Source: Rugamonas sp. (GTDB lineage Bacteria > Pseudomonadota > Gammaproteobacteria > Burkholderiales > Burkholderiaceae_D). From it: a stretch of DNA of 45,169 bases. Position 1 is the stretch's first letter. The number at the start of each line of letters is the position of its first letter. Under the pieces are notes generated by a model. It had not been told where the DNA came from. It searched no databases and saw nothing but the letters and a program-made list of their open reading frames with translations. Both the position numbers and the translations under genes were made by a program. Positions 36,017 through 45,169 of this stretch are shown here, in pieces. The stretch spans positions 1 through 45,169 of the forward strand of contig NZ_JANXMI010000223.1 in assembly GCF_025354735.1 (NCBI RefSeq), read 5' to 3'.

Positions 36017-36107
36017 AGAGCATGGAAAGCGGTGCGCGCCAGTGTCAACAAAACCGGGCGGCGAAGGAGGGCGGGGCGGATGCCGAAAGGGTCCGCCCCG
36101 TTTTTTT
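36017..36107 (+). ncRNA. possible small RNA with strong terminator
   Basis: A strong plus-strand terminator (36073-36107) has no plus-strand gene before it; both flanking genes are on the minus strand. A promoter-like TTGGAC (35981-35986), 18-base spacer and TATCAA (36005-36010) would start a transcript near 36017, giving an RNA of about 90 bases. The interior includes AAGGAGG (36064-36070) and a 23-codon frame starting at 36080 inside the hairpin, which I do not call. The evidence is circumstantial. Confidence 0.28.
36073..36107 (+). terminator. orphan intrinsic terminator
   Basis: GGGGCGGA (36073-36080) pairs with TCCGCCCC (36092-36099) around an 11-base loop, followed by G and T7. It is directional: the minus strand has no T-run, so it cannot serve the DUF2147 gene (stop at 36142) and must end a plus-strand transcript. 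Confidence 0.85.
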
Positions 36108-36141
36108 GCCGCGGTCGATTGCGGCGTGGTGCCAAATATAT

Positions 36142-36609
36142 TTATTCCTGACGAATCCAAACCTGCGAACGGCCCAGCATCGGTATGCCGATGTAACCGC
36201 GCACGCTGAGTTTTTTACCGCCATCGGTCAAATGCATTTTGCTGCGGTAGACCTTGCCGTTATCCGGGTCGAGGATTTCCCCGCCCGCATACTCGTCGCC
36301 ATCCTTCTTCAAGCCCGACATGAAGACCATGCCGATGATGGGCTGGTCCTTGCGCGCGTCGGAGCACTTGTCGCACTTCGGATTTTGCTCCTCGTCGGGC
36401 GTGCGGAACAGTTTTTCTATCTTGCCCTGCAACTCGCCGTTGGCCTCGCTGATGCGTATCAGCGCCTTCGGTTTGCCGCTGACATCGTCGATGTTTTTCC
36501 ACAGCCCCACGGGCGATGCGTCATCGGCCCAGGCCGGTGCTCCCGGCACCAGCACCGCCAGGGTGCCGGCCATGCTCAGTAATAAGCCAGCTCGTTTCAA
36601 TGCGCGCAT
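36142..36609 (-). CDS. DUF2147-family exported protein
   Basis: A 155-residue protein with a signal peptide (1-28, ending AWA-DD). The lipocalin-like DUF2147 body contains SPVGLWKNIDDVSGKPKALI, a C79-x-x-C82 pair in NPKCDKC, GMVFMSGLKKDGDEY, GGEILDPDNGKVYRSKM and LSVRGYIGIPMLGRSQVW. The family is common in proteobacteria and its function is unknown; the CxxC pair could form a disulphide or bind metal. CTGGAGA lies 6 bases before the ATG. It begins 21 bases after the valS stop on the same strand, so it is probably read from valS. Confidence 0.93.
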   Translation of the reverse strand: MRALKRAGLLLSMAGTLAVLVPGAPAWADDASPVGLWKNIDDVSGKPKALIRISEANGELQGKIEKLFRTPDEEQNPKCDKCSDARKDQPIIGMVFMSGLKKDGDEYAGGEILDPDNGKVYRSKMHLTDGGKKLSVRGYIGIPMLGRSQVWIRQE

Positions 36610-36630
36610 CGTGGTCTCCAGTTATAGGTT

Positions 36631-39450
36631 TTATGTCACTGGAAGTTTAGCAAATTGTTCACGCATTTTCGCTATCGTCGCGGAAAAATTGACCAATCGT
36701 TCTTTTTCCTGCACCACCACGGCTTCCGGCGCGCGGGCGACGAAACTCTCGTTGCCCAGTTTGCCGTTAACCTTGGCGATCTCGGCCTCGATGCGGGCGA
36801 TTTCCTTGGCCAGGCGCTCGCGCTCGGCCGCCACGTCGATTTCCACTTTCAGCATCAGCTTGGTGGTGCCGACGATGGAGACGGCGGCCGGCGAATCGGG
36901 CAGGGCATCGACGATGTTCACTTCGGCCAGCTTGCCCAGCGACTGCACATACGGCGCGAAGGCGTGCAGCGCGGCCTTGTCGGCGGGGTTGGCGGGCTCG
37001 ACGATCAGCGGCACCCGCACCGACGGCGAGATCTGCATTTCGCCGCGCAGGTTGCGGGTGGCGTCGGTCAGCGCCTTCAGCTGCGACATCCACGCTTCGG
37101 CCGACTCGTCGATCAGGGCCGGATTGGCGATAGGGTAGGGCTGGACCATGATGGACCCGCCCTTGGGCGCGCCGTCGGCATCCACAGGGGTGCCGGCCAG
37201 CGGCGCGATGGTTTGCCACAGCGCCTCGGTGACGAAGGGAATCACCGGGTGGGCCAGGCGCAGCACCACTTCCAGCACGCGCAGCAGCGTGTGGCGGGTG
37301 GCGCGCTGTTGTCCCTCGGTGCCGTGCTGGACCTGGACCTTGGCCACTTCCAGATACCAGTCGCAATACTCGTCCCAGAAGAACTTGTAGATGGTGTTGG
37401 CGATGTTGTCGAAGCGGAAGTCCTCGAAGCCCTTTGCCACGTCCAGCTCGGCGCGTTGCAGCAGCGAGATGATCCATTTGTCGGCCATCGACAAGTCGGC
37501 GTCGTTGGCCGAGCAATCCTTGTCTTCCGTGTTCATCATCACGAAGCGGGTGGCGTTCCACATCTTGTTGCAGAAGTTGCGGTAGCCTTCGGCGCGGCCC
37601 AGGTCGAAGTTGATGTTGCGGCCTAGCGAGGCGTAGGACGCCATCGTGAAGCGCACGGCGTCGGTGCCGTAGGCGGCTATGCCTTCCGGGAATTCCTTGC
37701 GCGTGGCCTTGGCGATCTTTTCGGCCGCCTTGGGATTCATCAGGCCGGTGGTCCGCTTGGCGACCAGCTCCTCGAGGCCGATGCCGTCGATCAGGTCGAT
37801 CGGGTCCAGGGTGTTGCCCTTGGACTTGGACATTTTCTGCCCCGTCGAATCGCGCACCAGGCCGTGCACGTAGACGGTCTCGAACGGCACCTTGCCGGTG
37901 AAGTGGGCCGTCATCATCACCATGCGGGCGACCCAGAAGAAGATGATGTCGAAGCCGGTCACCAGCACCGACGACGGCAAGAAGGCCTTGATGTCCGGCG
38001 TTTCTTCCGGCCAGCCCATGGTCGAGAACGGGATCAGCGCGGACGAGAACCACGTGTCGAGCACGTCGGCGTCGCGCCGCAGCGGGCCGGTCGAGCCGGC
38101 GGCGGCGGCCTTGGCCTGCGCCTCGGCTTCGGTCTTGGCGACGAAGATATTGCCTTGCTCGTCGTACCAGGCCGGGATCTGGTGGCCCCACCACAGCTGG
38201 CGCGAGATGCACCAGTCTTGTATGTTGTTGAGCCACTGGTTGTAGGTGGTGCTCCAGTTTTCCGGCACGAACTTGATCTCGCCGTTGGCCACTTTTTCCA
38301 GCGCCGTTTCGGCGATCGATTTGCCGGGGAAGAAAGTGCCTTCCGGCGCCGGCTTGCTCATGGCGACGAACCACTGGTCGGTCAGCATGGGCTCGATGAC
38401 CACGCCGGTGCGGTCGCCGCGCGGCACCATCAGCTTGTGCGGCTTGACTTGTTCCAGCAGGCCCAGCGCGTCGAGGTCGGCGACGATCTGCTTGCGCGCG
38501 GCGAAGCGGTCCAGGCCGCGATAGGCGGCCGGCGCGTCGTCGACGATCTTCGCGTCCAGCGTCAGGATAGACAGCATCGGCAACTGGTGGCGCTGGCCGA
38601 CGGCGTAATCGTTGAGGTCGTGCGCCGGCGTGATCTTGACGCAGCCGGTGCCGAATTCCTTGTCCACATATTCGTCGGCGATGATGGGAATTTCGCGGTC
38701 GCACAGCGGCAGTTTCAGCATCTTGCCGACCAGCTGCAGGTAGCGCTCGTCGGTCGGATCGACGGCCACGGCGACGTCGCCCAGCATCGTTTCCGGCCGC
38801 GTGGTGGCCACCGTCAGGGAGCCGCTGCCATCGGCCAGCGGATACTTGATGTACCACATCGAGCCGTCTTCTTCCTCCGACACCACTTCCAGGTCCGACA
38901 CGGCCGTGCCCAGCACCGGGTCCCAGTTGACCAGGCGCTTGCCGCGATAGATCAGGCCCTGCTCGTGCAGGCGCACGAAGACGTCGGTGACGACCTTCGA
39001 GCGCGGCTCGTCCATCGTGAAGTATTCGCGCTTCCAGTCCGGCGACGTGCCCATGCGGCGCATCTGGCCGGTGATGGTGGAACCGGATTTTTCCTTCCAC
39101 TCCCACACTTTCTTGACGAACTCGTCGCGGCCCAGGTCGTGGCGCGAGATTTTCTGCGCGTCGAGCTGGCGTTCGACGACGATCTGCGTGGCGATGCCGG
39201 CGTGGTCGGTGCCCGGTATCCAGGCCGTGTTGTGGCCCAGCATGCGATGATAGCGGGTCAGCCCGTCCATGATGGTCTGGTTGAACGCATGGCCCATGTG
39301 TAGCGTGCCGGTCACATTTGGCGGCGGCAGCTGGATGCTGAACGACGTTTTATCGGCATCGAGCGTGGCGGTGTAGTAACCGCGCGACTCCCACTCGTTG
39401 CGCCAGAATTGTTCTATGTCGGCGGGCTCGAAAGACTTGGCTAATTCCAT
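36631..39450 (-). CDS. valS: valyl-tRNA synthetase
   Basis: A 939-residue class I synthetase. HMGH is at 51-54, KMSKS at 539-543, and the CP1 editing domain that clears Thr-tRNAVal lies between ([15 protein letters not shown] and [14 protein letters not shown]). The anticodon-binding domain and C-terminal coiled-coil arm (about 875-939, [20 protein letters not shown]) are complete. ATG 39450 (MELAKSFEP) is chosen as family-typical; in-frame starts up to 39510 would add a hydrophobic extension. The ribosome site is weak. It is divergent from the second chemoreceptor. Confidence 0.98.
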   Translation of the reverse strand: MELAKSFEPADIEQFWRNEWESRGYYTATLDADKTSFSIQLPPPNVTGTLHMGHAFNQTIMDGLTRYHRMLGHNTAWIPGTDHAGIATQIVVERQLDAQKISRHDLGRDEFVKKVWEWKEKSGSTITGQMRRMGTSPDWKREYFTMDEPRSKVVTDVFVRLHEQGLIYRGKRLVNWDPVLGTAVSDLEVVSEEEDGSMWYIKYPLADGSGSLTVATTRPETMLGDVAVAVDPTDERYLQLVGKMLKLPLCDREIPIIADEYVDKEFGTGCVKITPAHDLNDYAVGQRHQLPMLSILTLDAKIVDDAPAAYRGLDRFAARKQIVADLDALGLLEQVKPHKLMVPRGDRTGVVIEPMLTDQWFVAMSKPAPEGTFFPGKSIAETALEKVANGEIKFVPENWSTTYNQWLNNIQDWCISRQLWWGHQIPAWYDEQGNIFVAKTEAEAQAKAAAAGSTGPLRRDADVLDTWFSSALIPFSTMGWPEETPDIKAFLPSSVLVTGFDIIFFWVARMVMMTAHFTGKVPFETVYVHGLVRDSTGQKMSKSKGNTLDPIDLIDGIGLEELVAKRTTGLMNPKAAEKIAKATRKEFPEGIAAYGTDAVRFTMASYASLGRNINFDLGRAEGYRNFCNKMWNATRFVMMNTEDKDCSANDADLSMADKWIISLLQRAELDVAKGFEDFRFDNIANTIYKFFWDEYCDWYLEVAKVQVQHGTEGQQRATRHTLLRVLEVVLRLAHPVIPFVTEALWQTIAPLAGTPVDADGAPKGGSIMVQPYPIANPALIDESAEAWMSQLKALTDATRNLRGEMQISPSVRVPLIVEPANPADKAALHAFAPYVQSLGKLAEVNIVDALPDSPAAVSIVGTTKLMLKVEIDVAAERERLAKEIARIEAEIAKVNGKLGNESFVARAPEAVVVQEKERLVNFSATIAKMREQFAKLPVT

Positions 39451-39659
39451 GATTTGGCTTATGTTTTTTGCGAAAAGAATCATTATAAGGGACTGCGCCA
39501 CCGCTGCCACCGGTGCCTAACCAATGTGCACATAAAATCGCGCCGACCCCATACCTGCGGGCAATTGATGTACAGTACAGAAAGTTACCGCTCAAACATA
39601 AGGGGTGGAACCGAAATCCTGGCCCCGGCCATTTTTAAAAGTCAGAAAGAGACAATTTT

Positions 39660-41339
39660 ATGAAAAACCTCACTACGCGCATGCGTCTGAGCATCGGATT
39701 TGGCGTCGTGCTGGCGCTGATGCTGGTGGTCACGGCCATCGGTATCTGGCGTCTCGCCACCGTGGCCCAGGCCACCCGCGACATGACGCAAACCCCGCTG
39801 GCCAAGGAACGCATGATTAGCGACTGGTATCAGGCCATCAGCACGGCCGTCACCCGCACCACCGCCATTTCCAAGAGTTCCGACATCAGCTTGCAAGCCT
39901 ACTTCGAGCCGGCGTCCGCCGAAACCAGCAGCACCTCGACCAAGCTGCAGGAGCAGATCGGCAAGCTGCTGGTGTCCGAGGCCGAAAGGAAACTGTTCGC
40001 CGAAATCGCCCTCGACCGCGCCGCCTACAAGGATGCCGGGGCCCAGATCGTGCAGCTGCGCACGGACGGCAAGCTGTTCCAGGCGCGCAATATGTTCGAG
40101 CAAACCTTCTTGCCGGCGTCGGCCAAATACATGAGCCAGGTGCACAAATTGCTGGAGCTGCAACGCGCCAACATCAACAGCACGGCCGACGATATCGATG
40201 GCATCTACCGCTCCAGCCGCCTGTGGCTGCTGTTGCTGACGGCCGTCGCCGTCGCCGTCGGCATGGCCGGCGCCGGCGTGCTGGCGCGCGACCTGCTGCG
40301 TCAGCTGGGCGGCGAGCCGGACTTCGCCACCCGCGTCGCCGAACGCATCGCCGCCGGCGACCTGTCCGGTGAAATCCGCGTCCGCCCCGGCGACACCAGC
40401 AGCCTGCTGTACGCCATGAGCGGCATGCGCGACAGCCTGACCCGCATCGTCGCCCAGGTGCGCAGCGGCACGGACAGCATCGCCGCCGAATCGGAAAGCA
40501 ACGCGGCCGGCAACCAGAACCTGTCGAACCGCACCGAGCAGCAAGCGGCCAGCCTGGAGGAGACGGCCGCGTCGATGGAAGAGCTGACCGCCACCGTGCG
40601 CCAGAACGCCGACCACGCGCACCAGGCCAACGAGCTGGCGCGCTCGGCCTCGGCCGTCGCCGTCAAGGGCGGCGGCGTGGTCGGACAGGTGATGGAGACG
40701 ATGGACGACATCAGCGCCGCCTCGCGCAAGATCGTCGACATCATCGGCGTCATCGACGGCATCGCCTTCCAGACCAATATCCTGGCGCTGAACGCGGCCG
40801 TCGAAGCGGCCCGCGCCGGCGAGCAGGGCCGCGGCTTCGCCGTCGTCGCCTCCGAAGTGCGCAACCTGGCGCAGCGCTCGGCCACCGCCGCCAAGGAAAT
40901 CAAGTCGCTGATCGATGCCTCGGTCGAGCGCGTCGACGCGGGCGGCCGGCTGGTCAAGGAAGCCGGCGCGACGATGGAGGATGTGGTCGGCAGCATCCAG
41001 AAGGTGACGGTCATCATGGCCGACATCCTCGGCGCCAGCCGCGAGCAAAGCATAGGCATCGACAGCGTGACGCGCTCGATCAGCGAGATCGATCACGTCA
41101 CCCAGCAGAACGCGGTGCTGGTGGTGGAAGCGGCCGCCGTGGCCGACGCGCTGCAAGTGCAGGCCAACGCGCTGGCGCAGACCGTCAGCCAGTTCAAGCT
41201 CGATGTGTCGGCGACTTCGGCCGGAGCCAGAGCGCCGCGCGCCAATGTGGCGGCCGCCCGCCGCACCACCAGCGCCGCCACGCCGCGCCTGGCGCTGGCC
41301 AGCGGCGCCGGCAGACAGGCCGGCAAGCGCGCGGTCTGA
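39660..41339 (+). CDS. methyl-accepting chemotaxis protein with four-helix-bundle sensor
   Basis: A 559-residue chemoreceptor. Helix 1 is near 11-31 ([19 protein letters not shown]), followed by an all-helical Tar-like (4HB_MCP type) periplasmic domain to about 188, then helix 2 ([19 protein letters not shown]) and a HAMP domain. The signalling domain has [20 protein letters not shown] at the tip, as in the gene at 34265, but the sensor is a different type. The tail after 520 is basic and alanine-rich without a CheR-docking pentapeptide. AGAGAC lies 8 bases before the ATG. It stands alone, divergent from valS. Confidence 0.96.
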   Translation: MKNLTTRMRLSIGFGVVLALMLVVTAIGIWRLATVAQATRDMTQTPLAKERMISDWYQAISTAVTRTTAISKSSDISLQAYFEPASAETSSTSTKLQEQIGKLLVSEAERKLFAEIALDRAAYKDAGAQIVQLRTDGKLFQARNMFEQTFLPASAKYMSQVHKLLELQRANINSTADDIDGIYRSSRLWLLLLTAVAVAVGMAGAGVLARDLLRQLGGEPDFATRVAERIAAGDLSGEIRVRPGDTSSLLYAMSGMRDSLTRIVAQVRSGTDSIAAESESNAAGNQNLSNRTEQQAASLEETAASMEELTATVRQNADHAHQANELARSASAVAVKGGGVVGQVMETMDDISAASRKIVDIIGVIDGIAFQTNILALNAAVEAARAGEQGRGFAVVASEVRNLAQRSATAAKEIKSLIDASVERVDAGGRLVKEAGATMEDVVGSIQKVTVIMADILGASREQSIGIDSVTRSISEIDHVTQQNAVLVVEAAAVADALQVQANALAQTVSQFKLDVSATSAGARAPRANVAAARRTTSAATPRLALASGAGRQAGKRAV

Positions 41340-41361
41340 GAGCGCGGTTTCAGGCGTTCAC

Positions 41362-41441
41362 GGCTGAGTAGGCTGAGTATTCAGGCGCGATATTCGGCGC
41401 GATGTGCGTGTGATATGGGTGTGAAATACGTGTGAAATTCG
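41362..41441. repeat. three successive short tandem duplications
   Basis: GGCTGAGTA is repeated exactly at 41362-41370 and 41371-41379. ATTCAGGCGCGAT (41379-41391) is followed at once by ATTCGGCGCGAT (41392-41403). Three 11-base units follow at 41409, 41420 and 41431 (TGTGATATGGG, TGTGAAATACG, TGTGAAATTCG). All lie between the chemoreceptor stop and the terminator at 41447. Confidence 0.85.
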
Positions 41442-41446
41442 GCACG

Positions 41447-41488
41447 AAAAAAAACGGCGGGCCAAGCGTGAAGCTGGCCTGCCGTTTT
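41447..41488 (-). terminator. terminator between chemoreceptor and molybdenum hydroxylase
   Basis: AAAACGGCGGGCCA pairs with TGGCCTGCCGTTTT around a 10-base loop, with one wobble. On the minus strand it runs into T8, so it ends the hydroxylase operon (stop at 41509). On the plus strand T4 gives weaker termination of the chemoreceptor gene. Confidence 0.88.
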
Positions 41489-41508
41489 GCATTGCGTTGC
41501 CGGCGCCG

Positions 41509-43629
41509 TCAAGCCGCCTTGATATTTTCCTGCGACAGTGGAATCTTGCGCAGCCGCTTGCCGGTGGCGGCGAACAGCGCGTTCGCCACCGCCGGGCCGA
41601 TCAGCGCCGTCGCCGGTTCGCCGATGCCGCCCGGTTTTTCCGTGCTCGGCACCAGCGTGACGTCGATGCGCGGCATGTCGGACATGCGCACCACCGGATA
41701 GTTGTGGAAGTTGGTCTGCTGCACGCGGCCCTGTTCCAGCGTGATCTCCGAACCCAGCACGGCCGACAGCCCGAAGGCGATGCTCGATTCGAGCTGCGCC
41801 TCCACCGTGTCGGGATTAATCATCTGCCCCAGGTCGGCCGCCACCCACACTTTATGGACCCGTATCGTATCGTCCTTGACCGAGATTTCCGCCACCTGCG
41901 CCATATAGGTGTCGTAGCCCTCCATCAGCGCGATGCCGCGGCTGTGGCCGGCCGGCAGTGGCTTGCCCCAGCCGGACTTCTCGGCCGCCAGCTTCAGCAC
42001 GTTGGCGAAGCGCGGCTGCTTGTCCAGCATCGATAGCCGATATTGATACGGGTCCTTGCCGGCCGCCGCCGCCATCTCGTCGATGAAACTCTCGTTGGCG
42101 AAGGCGTTGAGCGCATGGCTGACCGAACGCCAGTAGCCGACCCGCAGACCGCTGTCGTGCTCGATCAATTCCTGCGTCATGTTCGGGATGTCGTAGCTGA
42201 CCACGGACGCCTCGGCCATGAAGGGATCGAGCGTGCCCTTCGGCAGGCCGAACAGGCGCTGCGTGATCGACTGCGACGTCAGCTGGAACGTCAGCGCCAC
42301 CGGCCGGCCCGACGCGTCCAGTCCGGCGCGCATGCGGTGCAGGGCCATCGGCCGGTAAAAGTCGTGGGTGGTGTCGTCCTCGCGCGTCCACAGCAGCTTG
42401 ACCGGCTTGCCGACGGCCTTGGAAATCTGCGCCGCCTGCACCGCGAAATCGTATTCCAGCCGGCGCCCGAAGCCGCCGCCGAGGAAGGTGGTCTTGACGG
42501 TCACGTCCTCCGGCTTGAGGCCGAGCGCGCCGGCCACATTGCCCTGCGTGCCCTGCTGGAACTGGGCCGGGCCGATCACCAGGCATTTGCCGTCCTTGTA
42601 GTCGGCGGTGAAATTCTGCGGCTCCATGGTCGCGTGGGCCAGCAGCGGCGACCAGTATTCGGCGCTCAGGGTTTTCGCGGCCGACTTCAGGGCCGCGTCG
42701 GCGTCGCCGGTCTTCTTGATCGGGATCGGCTGGTCCGCCGCCTTGCGCATGCCGTCCTGCATCGAGGCGTTGCTGATGTGCGCGACCGGGCCTTCATCCC
42801 ACACCACGGTCAGCGCCTCGCGCGCCTTTTTCGCGCGCCACCAGGAGTTGGCGACGACGGCCACGCCGTCCGGAATCTGCACCACGTCGATCACGCCGGG
42901 CATCGCCTTGGCCTTGGCGGCGTCGAAGCTGAGCACCTTGCCGCCGATGACGGGACATTGTTCCACCGACGCGTACACCATGCCCGGCAGCTTGACGTCG
43001 ATGCCGTATTGGGCCGTGCCGTTGACCTTGTGCGGCGTCTCCAGGCGCTTGGTGGCCTTGCCGATGATCTTGAAGTCCTTGGCGTCCTTCAGCACGACGT
43101 CCTTGGGCACGGGCAGCCTGGACGCCGCCTCGGCCAGCTGGCCGTAGGTGGCGCTGCGGCCTTTCGGCCCCGTCACCTTGCCGTCGGCCGCGCGCAGCTG
43201 GTCGGGGCTGAGGTCCCATTTGGCGGCGGCGGCGCTGACCAGCATCATGCGCACCTGGGCGCCGGCCACGCGCAGTTTTTCCCAGCCTTCGCGCACGGAA
43301 GTGGAGCCGCCCGTGATCTGCGCGCCCAGCAGCGCGTTGGTGTAGGCCGCGCCGACGGGCGCCGTTTCCACCTTCACCTTGCGCAGGTCGACCGCCAGTT
43401 CCTCGGCCAGCAGCATCGGCAGCGAGGTGTAGACGCCCTGGCCCATTTCCGAGCGCGCCAGGATCAGCGTGATGGTATTGTCGTCGGCGATGTGGACCCA
43501 GGCGTTGGGCGTGTGGATGGTGCCGGCCGCCTGCGCCAGTTCGGCCGTGCCGGGCAGCAGCACGCCCAGCGTCAGGCCGGCGCCGGCCAGCGCCGTGGTC
43601 TTGATGAAGTCGCGTCGTGTCGTCGTCAT
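41509..43629 (-). CDS. molybdopterin-binding subunit of an aldehyde/isoquinoline-type oxidoreductase
   Basis: A 706-residue IorB-like subunit of the xanthine oxidase family. A Tat signal (TTTRRDFIKTTALAGAG at 2-18) means folded export with cofactor. Molybdopterin-contact blocks are EMGQGVYTSLPMLLAEELAV, QITGGSTSVREGW, TTFLGGGFGRRLEYDF and GGIGEPATALIGPAVANALF near the C-terminus, where the glutamate is the likely catalytic base. GAGGAGA lies 5 bases before ATG 43629. It follows the 2Fe-2S subunit by 10 bases and works with it. There is no fused or adjacent cytochrome c or FAD subunit, so the electron acceptor is unknown. The substrate could be an aldehyde or N-heterocycle. Confidence 0.93.
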   Translation of the reverse strand: MTTTRRDFIKTTALAGAGLTLGVLLPGTAELAQAAGTIHTPNAWVHIADDNTITLILARSEMGQGVYTSLPMLLAEELAVDLRKVKVETAPVGAAYTNALLGAQITGGSTSVREGWEKLRVAGAQVRMMLVSAAAAKWDLSPDQLRAADGKVTGPKGRSATYGQLAEAASRLPVPKDVVLKDAKDFKIIGKATKRLETPHKVNGTAQYGIDVKLPGMVYASVEQCPVIGGKVLSFDAAKAKAMPGVIDVVQIPDGVAVVANSWWRAKKAREALTVVWDEGPVAHISNASMQDGMRKAADQPIPIKKTGDADAALKSAAKTLSAEYWSPLLAHATMEPQNFTADYKDGKCLVIGPAQFQQGTQGNVAGALGLKPEDVTVKTTFLGGGFGRRLEYDFAVQAAQISKAVGKPVKLLWTREDDTTHDFYRPMALHRMRAGLDASGRPVALTFQLTSQSITQRLFGLPKGTLDPFMAEASVVSYDIPNMTQELIEHDSGLRVGYWRSVSHALNAFANESFIDEMAAAAGKDPYQYRLSMLDKQPRFANVLKLAAEKSGWGKPLPAGHSRGIALMEGYDTYMAQVAEISVKDDTIRVHKVWVAADLGQMINPDTVEAQLESSIAFGLSAVLGSEITLEQGRVQQTNFHNYPVVRMSDMPRIDVTLVPSTEKPGGIGEPATALIGPAVANALFAATGKRLRKIPLSQENIKAA

Positions 43630-43639
43630 GGCGTTCTCC

Positions 43640-44104
43640 TCAAGCCTTGCGCATTTCGGCGGCGGCGGTGTGGATCGCGGCGCGGATGCGGTTGTAGGTG
43701 CCACAGCGGCAGATGTTGCCGCTCATGGCGTTCTCGATGTCGGCGTCGCTGGGATTTTTATTCTCGCGCAGCAGCGCGGCGGCGCTCATCAGCTGACCCG
43801 ACTGGCAGTAGCCGCACTGCGGCACGTCGTGCGCGATCCAGGCTTTTTGCAGCGGATGGCTATTGTCCTTGGACAGCGATTCGATGGTGGCGACCTTCTT
43901 GCCGGCGACCACGGAGACGGGCGTCTGGCAGGAGCGGATCGGCGTGCCGTCCAGGTGCACGGTGCAGGCGCCGCACAGGGCCAGGCCGCAGCCGAACTTG
44001 GTGCCGGTCAGGCCGATCTCATCGCGGATCACCCACAGCAGGGGCGTGTCCGGCTCGGCGGTGGCCGAGACTGTTTTACCGTTTAACGTGAATGAAGTAG
44101 CCAT
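43640..44104 (-). CDS. 2Fe-2S subunit of the molybdenum hydroxylase
   Basis: A 154-residue IorA-like subunit with two [2Fe-2S] clusters. The plant-type ferredoxin domain has C39, C44, C47 and C59 ([10 protein letters not shown]...SC), and the helical domain has C97, C100, C132 and C134 (CGYC...CRC). It moves electrons from the molybdenum site of its partner to an acceptor. Start 44104 is preferred to 44113 because GAAGGA then lies 9 bases upstream instead of touching the ATG. It has no signal peptide, as is usual, since it is carried out through the Tat pathway with the large subunit. Confidence 0.95.
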   Translation of the reverse strand: MATSFTLNGKTVSATAEPDTPLLWVIRDEIGLTGTKFGCGLALCGACTVHLDGTPIRSCQTPVSVVAGKKVATIESLSKDNSHPLQKAWIAHDVPQCGYCQSGQLMSAAALLRENKNPSDADIENAMSGNICRCGTYNRIRAAIHTAAAEMRKA

Positions 44105-44318
44105 GTCGGTCATTCCTTCGGCGAGCGTAGGTTAGGGGATGGGACCATCCCGGCAAGAGAACATCACAGAAATGCACAGGGCGCGAGCGCGCCGCTGGTC
44201 TGAAGATGATAGCGCATTTAGCATCGTTTGCAGTCATCTATCCCCTTAGCGGGAGTTGTCAAAATTGCCGCGAACCAAATCGCCACGATAGCGGCACGCC
44301 GGTGTCTTTTCATCCATG

Positions 44319-44346
44319 TTGCGCGCGCCGGCGAACGGCGTATAAT
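44319..44346 (+). promoter_or_regulatory. promoter of the thiC leader
   Basis: TTGCGC (44319-44324), 16-base spacer and TATAAT (44341-44346, a perfect -10). The transcript would start near 44353, just ahead of the TPP riboswitch. The rest of the 44105-44318 gap holds only the presumed promoter of the divergent hydroxylase. Confidence 0.6.
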
Positions 44347-44369
44347 TCGATCCGCTGCCGCAAGGCGGC

Positions 44370-44462
44370 ACACGCTAGGGGTCCTGCAAGTCGCAATGCG
44401 ATGCGCGGGTGAGAAATACCCTCCGAACCTGATCTGGATAATGCCAGCGAAGGGAAGCATTA
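44370..44462 (+). promoter_or_regulatory. TPP (THI-box) riboswitch
   Basis: The conserved aptamer elements are in order: ACGCTAGGGGTCC near 44372, GGTGAGAAATACCC at 44408-44421, and GAACCTGATCTGGATAATGC followed by CAGCGAAGGGAAGC to 44459. Binding of thiamine pyrophosphate lowers expression of thiC downstream. The aptamer is complete, with no unusual insertions visible. Confidence 0.95.
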
Positions 44463-44529
44463 GGAATCGCCGCCGGACCGCGCGCCGCCCTGTCATCACG
44501 CCGCCGTCCATCCCCGCGCGCTCCGACCC

Positions 44530-44565
44530 CTCCTTTGCTGGCTCCTGTAGCCTACCAAAGGAGCC
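44530..44565 (+). promoter_or_regulatory. riboswitch expression platform masking the thiC ribosome site
   Basis: CTCCTTTG (44530-44537) pairs with CAAAGGAG (44556-44563), which contains the thiC ribosome site 4-9 bases before the ATG. A second, competing stem is GGCTCC (44540-44545) with GGAGCC (44560-44565), also over the ribosome site. Neither ends in a T-run, so control is probably at translation rather than termination. Confidence 0.65.
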
Positions 44566-44567
44566 AC

Positions 44568-45169
44568 ATGAACGACCATCCGAAATTCCTCTCCGCCACC
44601 GCCACGGTGGACCAGGCCGCGATCGCGCCGCTGCCCAATTCCCGCAAGGTCTACATCGTCGGCAGCCGGCCCGACATCCGCGTGCCGATGCGCGAAATCG
44701 CCCAGGCCGACACGCCGGCCTCCTTCGGCTTCGAACGCAATCCGCCGGTCTATGTCTACGACACGTCCGGCCCCTACACCGATCCCGACGCCGTCATCGA
44801 CATCCGCGCCGGCCTGGCCGCCACGCCGCGCCTGCCGTGGATACTCGAGCGCGGCGACACCGAGGAACTGGCCGGCCCTTCGTCCGAATACGGCCAGGCG
44901 CGGCTGGCCGATCCGGCGCTGGCCGCGCTGCGCTTCCAGTTGCACCGCAAGCCGCGCCGCGCGCGCGCCGGCGCCGACGGGCAAGCCAACGTCACCCAGA
45001 TGCATTACGCGCGGCGCGGCATCGTCACGCCCGAGATGGAGTTCGTCGCCATCCGCGAAAACATGCGCCGCAAGGAGTACCTGGCGCAGCTGACCAGCTC
45101 CGGCCCCATGGGCCAGCGCCTGGCCGAGCTGATGGGCCGCCAGCATCCGGGCCAGCATTTCGGCGCCAG
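44568..45169 (+). CDS. thiC: phosphomethylpyrimidine synthase, C-terminus cut by window edge
   Basis: The first 200 codons of ThiC, the radical-SAM enzyme that rearranges aminoimidazole ribotide to the pyrimidine moiety of thiamine. Family blocks visible are [42 protein letters not shown] and [20 protein letters not shown], then RENMRR. The C-terminal CxxCx4C cluster that holds the 4Fe-4S centre lies beyond the window. AAGGAG precedes ATG 44568 by 4 bases and is held in a hairpin (44530-44565) behind the TPP riboswitch. Confidence 0.97.
   Translation, partial: MNDHPKFLSATATVDQAAIAPLPNSRKVYIVGSRPDIRVPMREIAQADTPASFGFERNPPVYVYDTSGPYTDPDAVIDIRAGLAATPRLPWILERGDTEELAGPSSEYGQARLADPALAALRFQLHRKPRRARAGADGQANVTQMHYARRGIVTPEMEFVAIRENMRRKEYLAQLTSSGPMGQRLAELMGRQHPGQHFGA

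Noticed and set aside
36080..36151. 23-codon frame with AAGGAGG upstream, starting in the orphan terminator
   Set aside because: The start codon is buried in a strong hairpin that should end the transcript before the frame is completed.
39592..39617. Possible sigma-28 promoter (TCAAACAT...CCGAAAT) before the second chemoreceptor
   Set aside because: The spacing is one base off and the -10 matches poorly; no stronger flagellar-type promoter was found.
1..45169. Search for CRISPR arrays, tRNA or rRNA genes, insertion sequences, prophage or defence genes
   Set aside because: No regular spacer-repeat pattern, cloverleaf, transposase or phage/defence protein was seen by eye on either strand.

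Overview
The window looks like chromosomal core sequence from a betaproteobacterium of the Oxalobacteraceae type (Massilia, Duganella or Janthinobacterium-like). This assignment is inferred from high G+C coding DNA, the order rplM-rpsI-argC-(membrane protein)-erpA-anmK-M23 peptidase-tyrS-dtd, dusB-fis-purH-ruvC-ruvA-ruvB in series, and a TPP riboswitch ahead of thiC. No database search was possible. No tRNA, rRNA, CRISPR array, prophage, transposase or recognisable defence locus is visible.

Layout. 1-2180: two paralogous alkaline phosphatases in tandem on the minus strand behind a good Pho-box candidate. 2214-4972: an NADPH-type oxidoreductase translationally coupled to an unknown exported protein, divergent from a LysR regulator, with a dyad between them. 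5103-9609: a divergent MBL-fold protein, a DsbA-family protein, catalase, a transglutaminase-like protein and a small unknown. 9606-14082: an ABC ATPase next to a 1194-residue ABC permease/M1 peptidase fusion (minus). 14331-15966: small unknown, coq7, OsmC. 16057-19464: rplM-rpsI, argC, a membrane protein and erpA, with terminators. 19492-22207: anmK and an M23 endopeptidase (minus). 22363-25457: tyrS-dtd, a YbhB-like protein and a histidine phosphatase. 25476-26557: a tandem repeat, a small exported protein and a 600-base AT-rich gap. 26558-32404: dusB, fis, purH, ruvC, ruvA, two small overlapping ORFs, ruvB. 32441-41339: pstS, yaiI, a Cache-type chemoreceptor, a DUF2147 protein, valS and a second chemoreceptor. 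41362-44104: a cluster of micro-duplications, then a two-subunit molybdenum hydroxylase (minus). 44319-45169: promoter, TPP riboswitch and the start of thiC.

How it fits together. Most genes are housekeeping: translation (rplM, rpsI, tyrS, valS, dtd, dusB), Holliday-junction processing (ruvCAB), purine, arginine, thiamine and ubiquinone synthesis, Fe-S assembly (erpA) and wall turnover (anmK, M23). Phosphate scavenging (two phosphatases, pstS), oxidative-stress defence (catalase, OsmC, DsbA-like) and chemotaxis are the adaptive layer. No clear new multi-gene system stands out. The best leads are the small overlapping gene pair between ruvA and ruvB, the MBL protein with an altered metal site, the permease-peptidase fusion, an orphan plus-strand terminator suggesting a small RNA at about 36017-36107, and clusters of short tandem duplications at gene ends.
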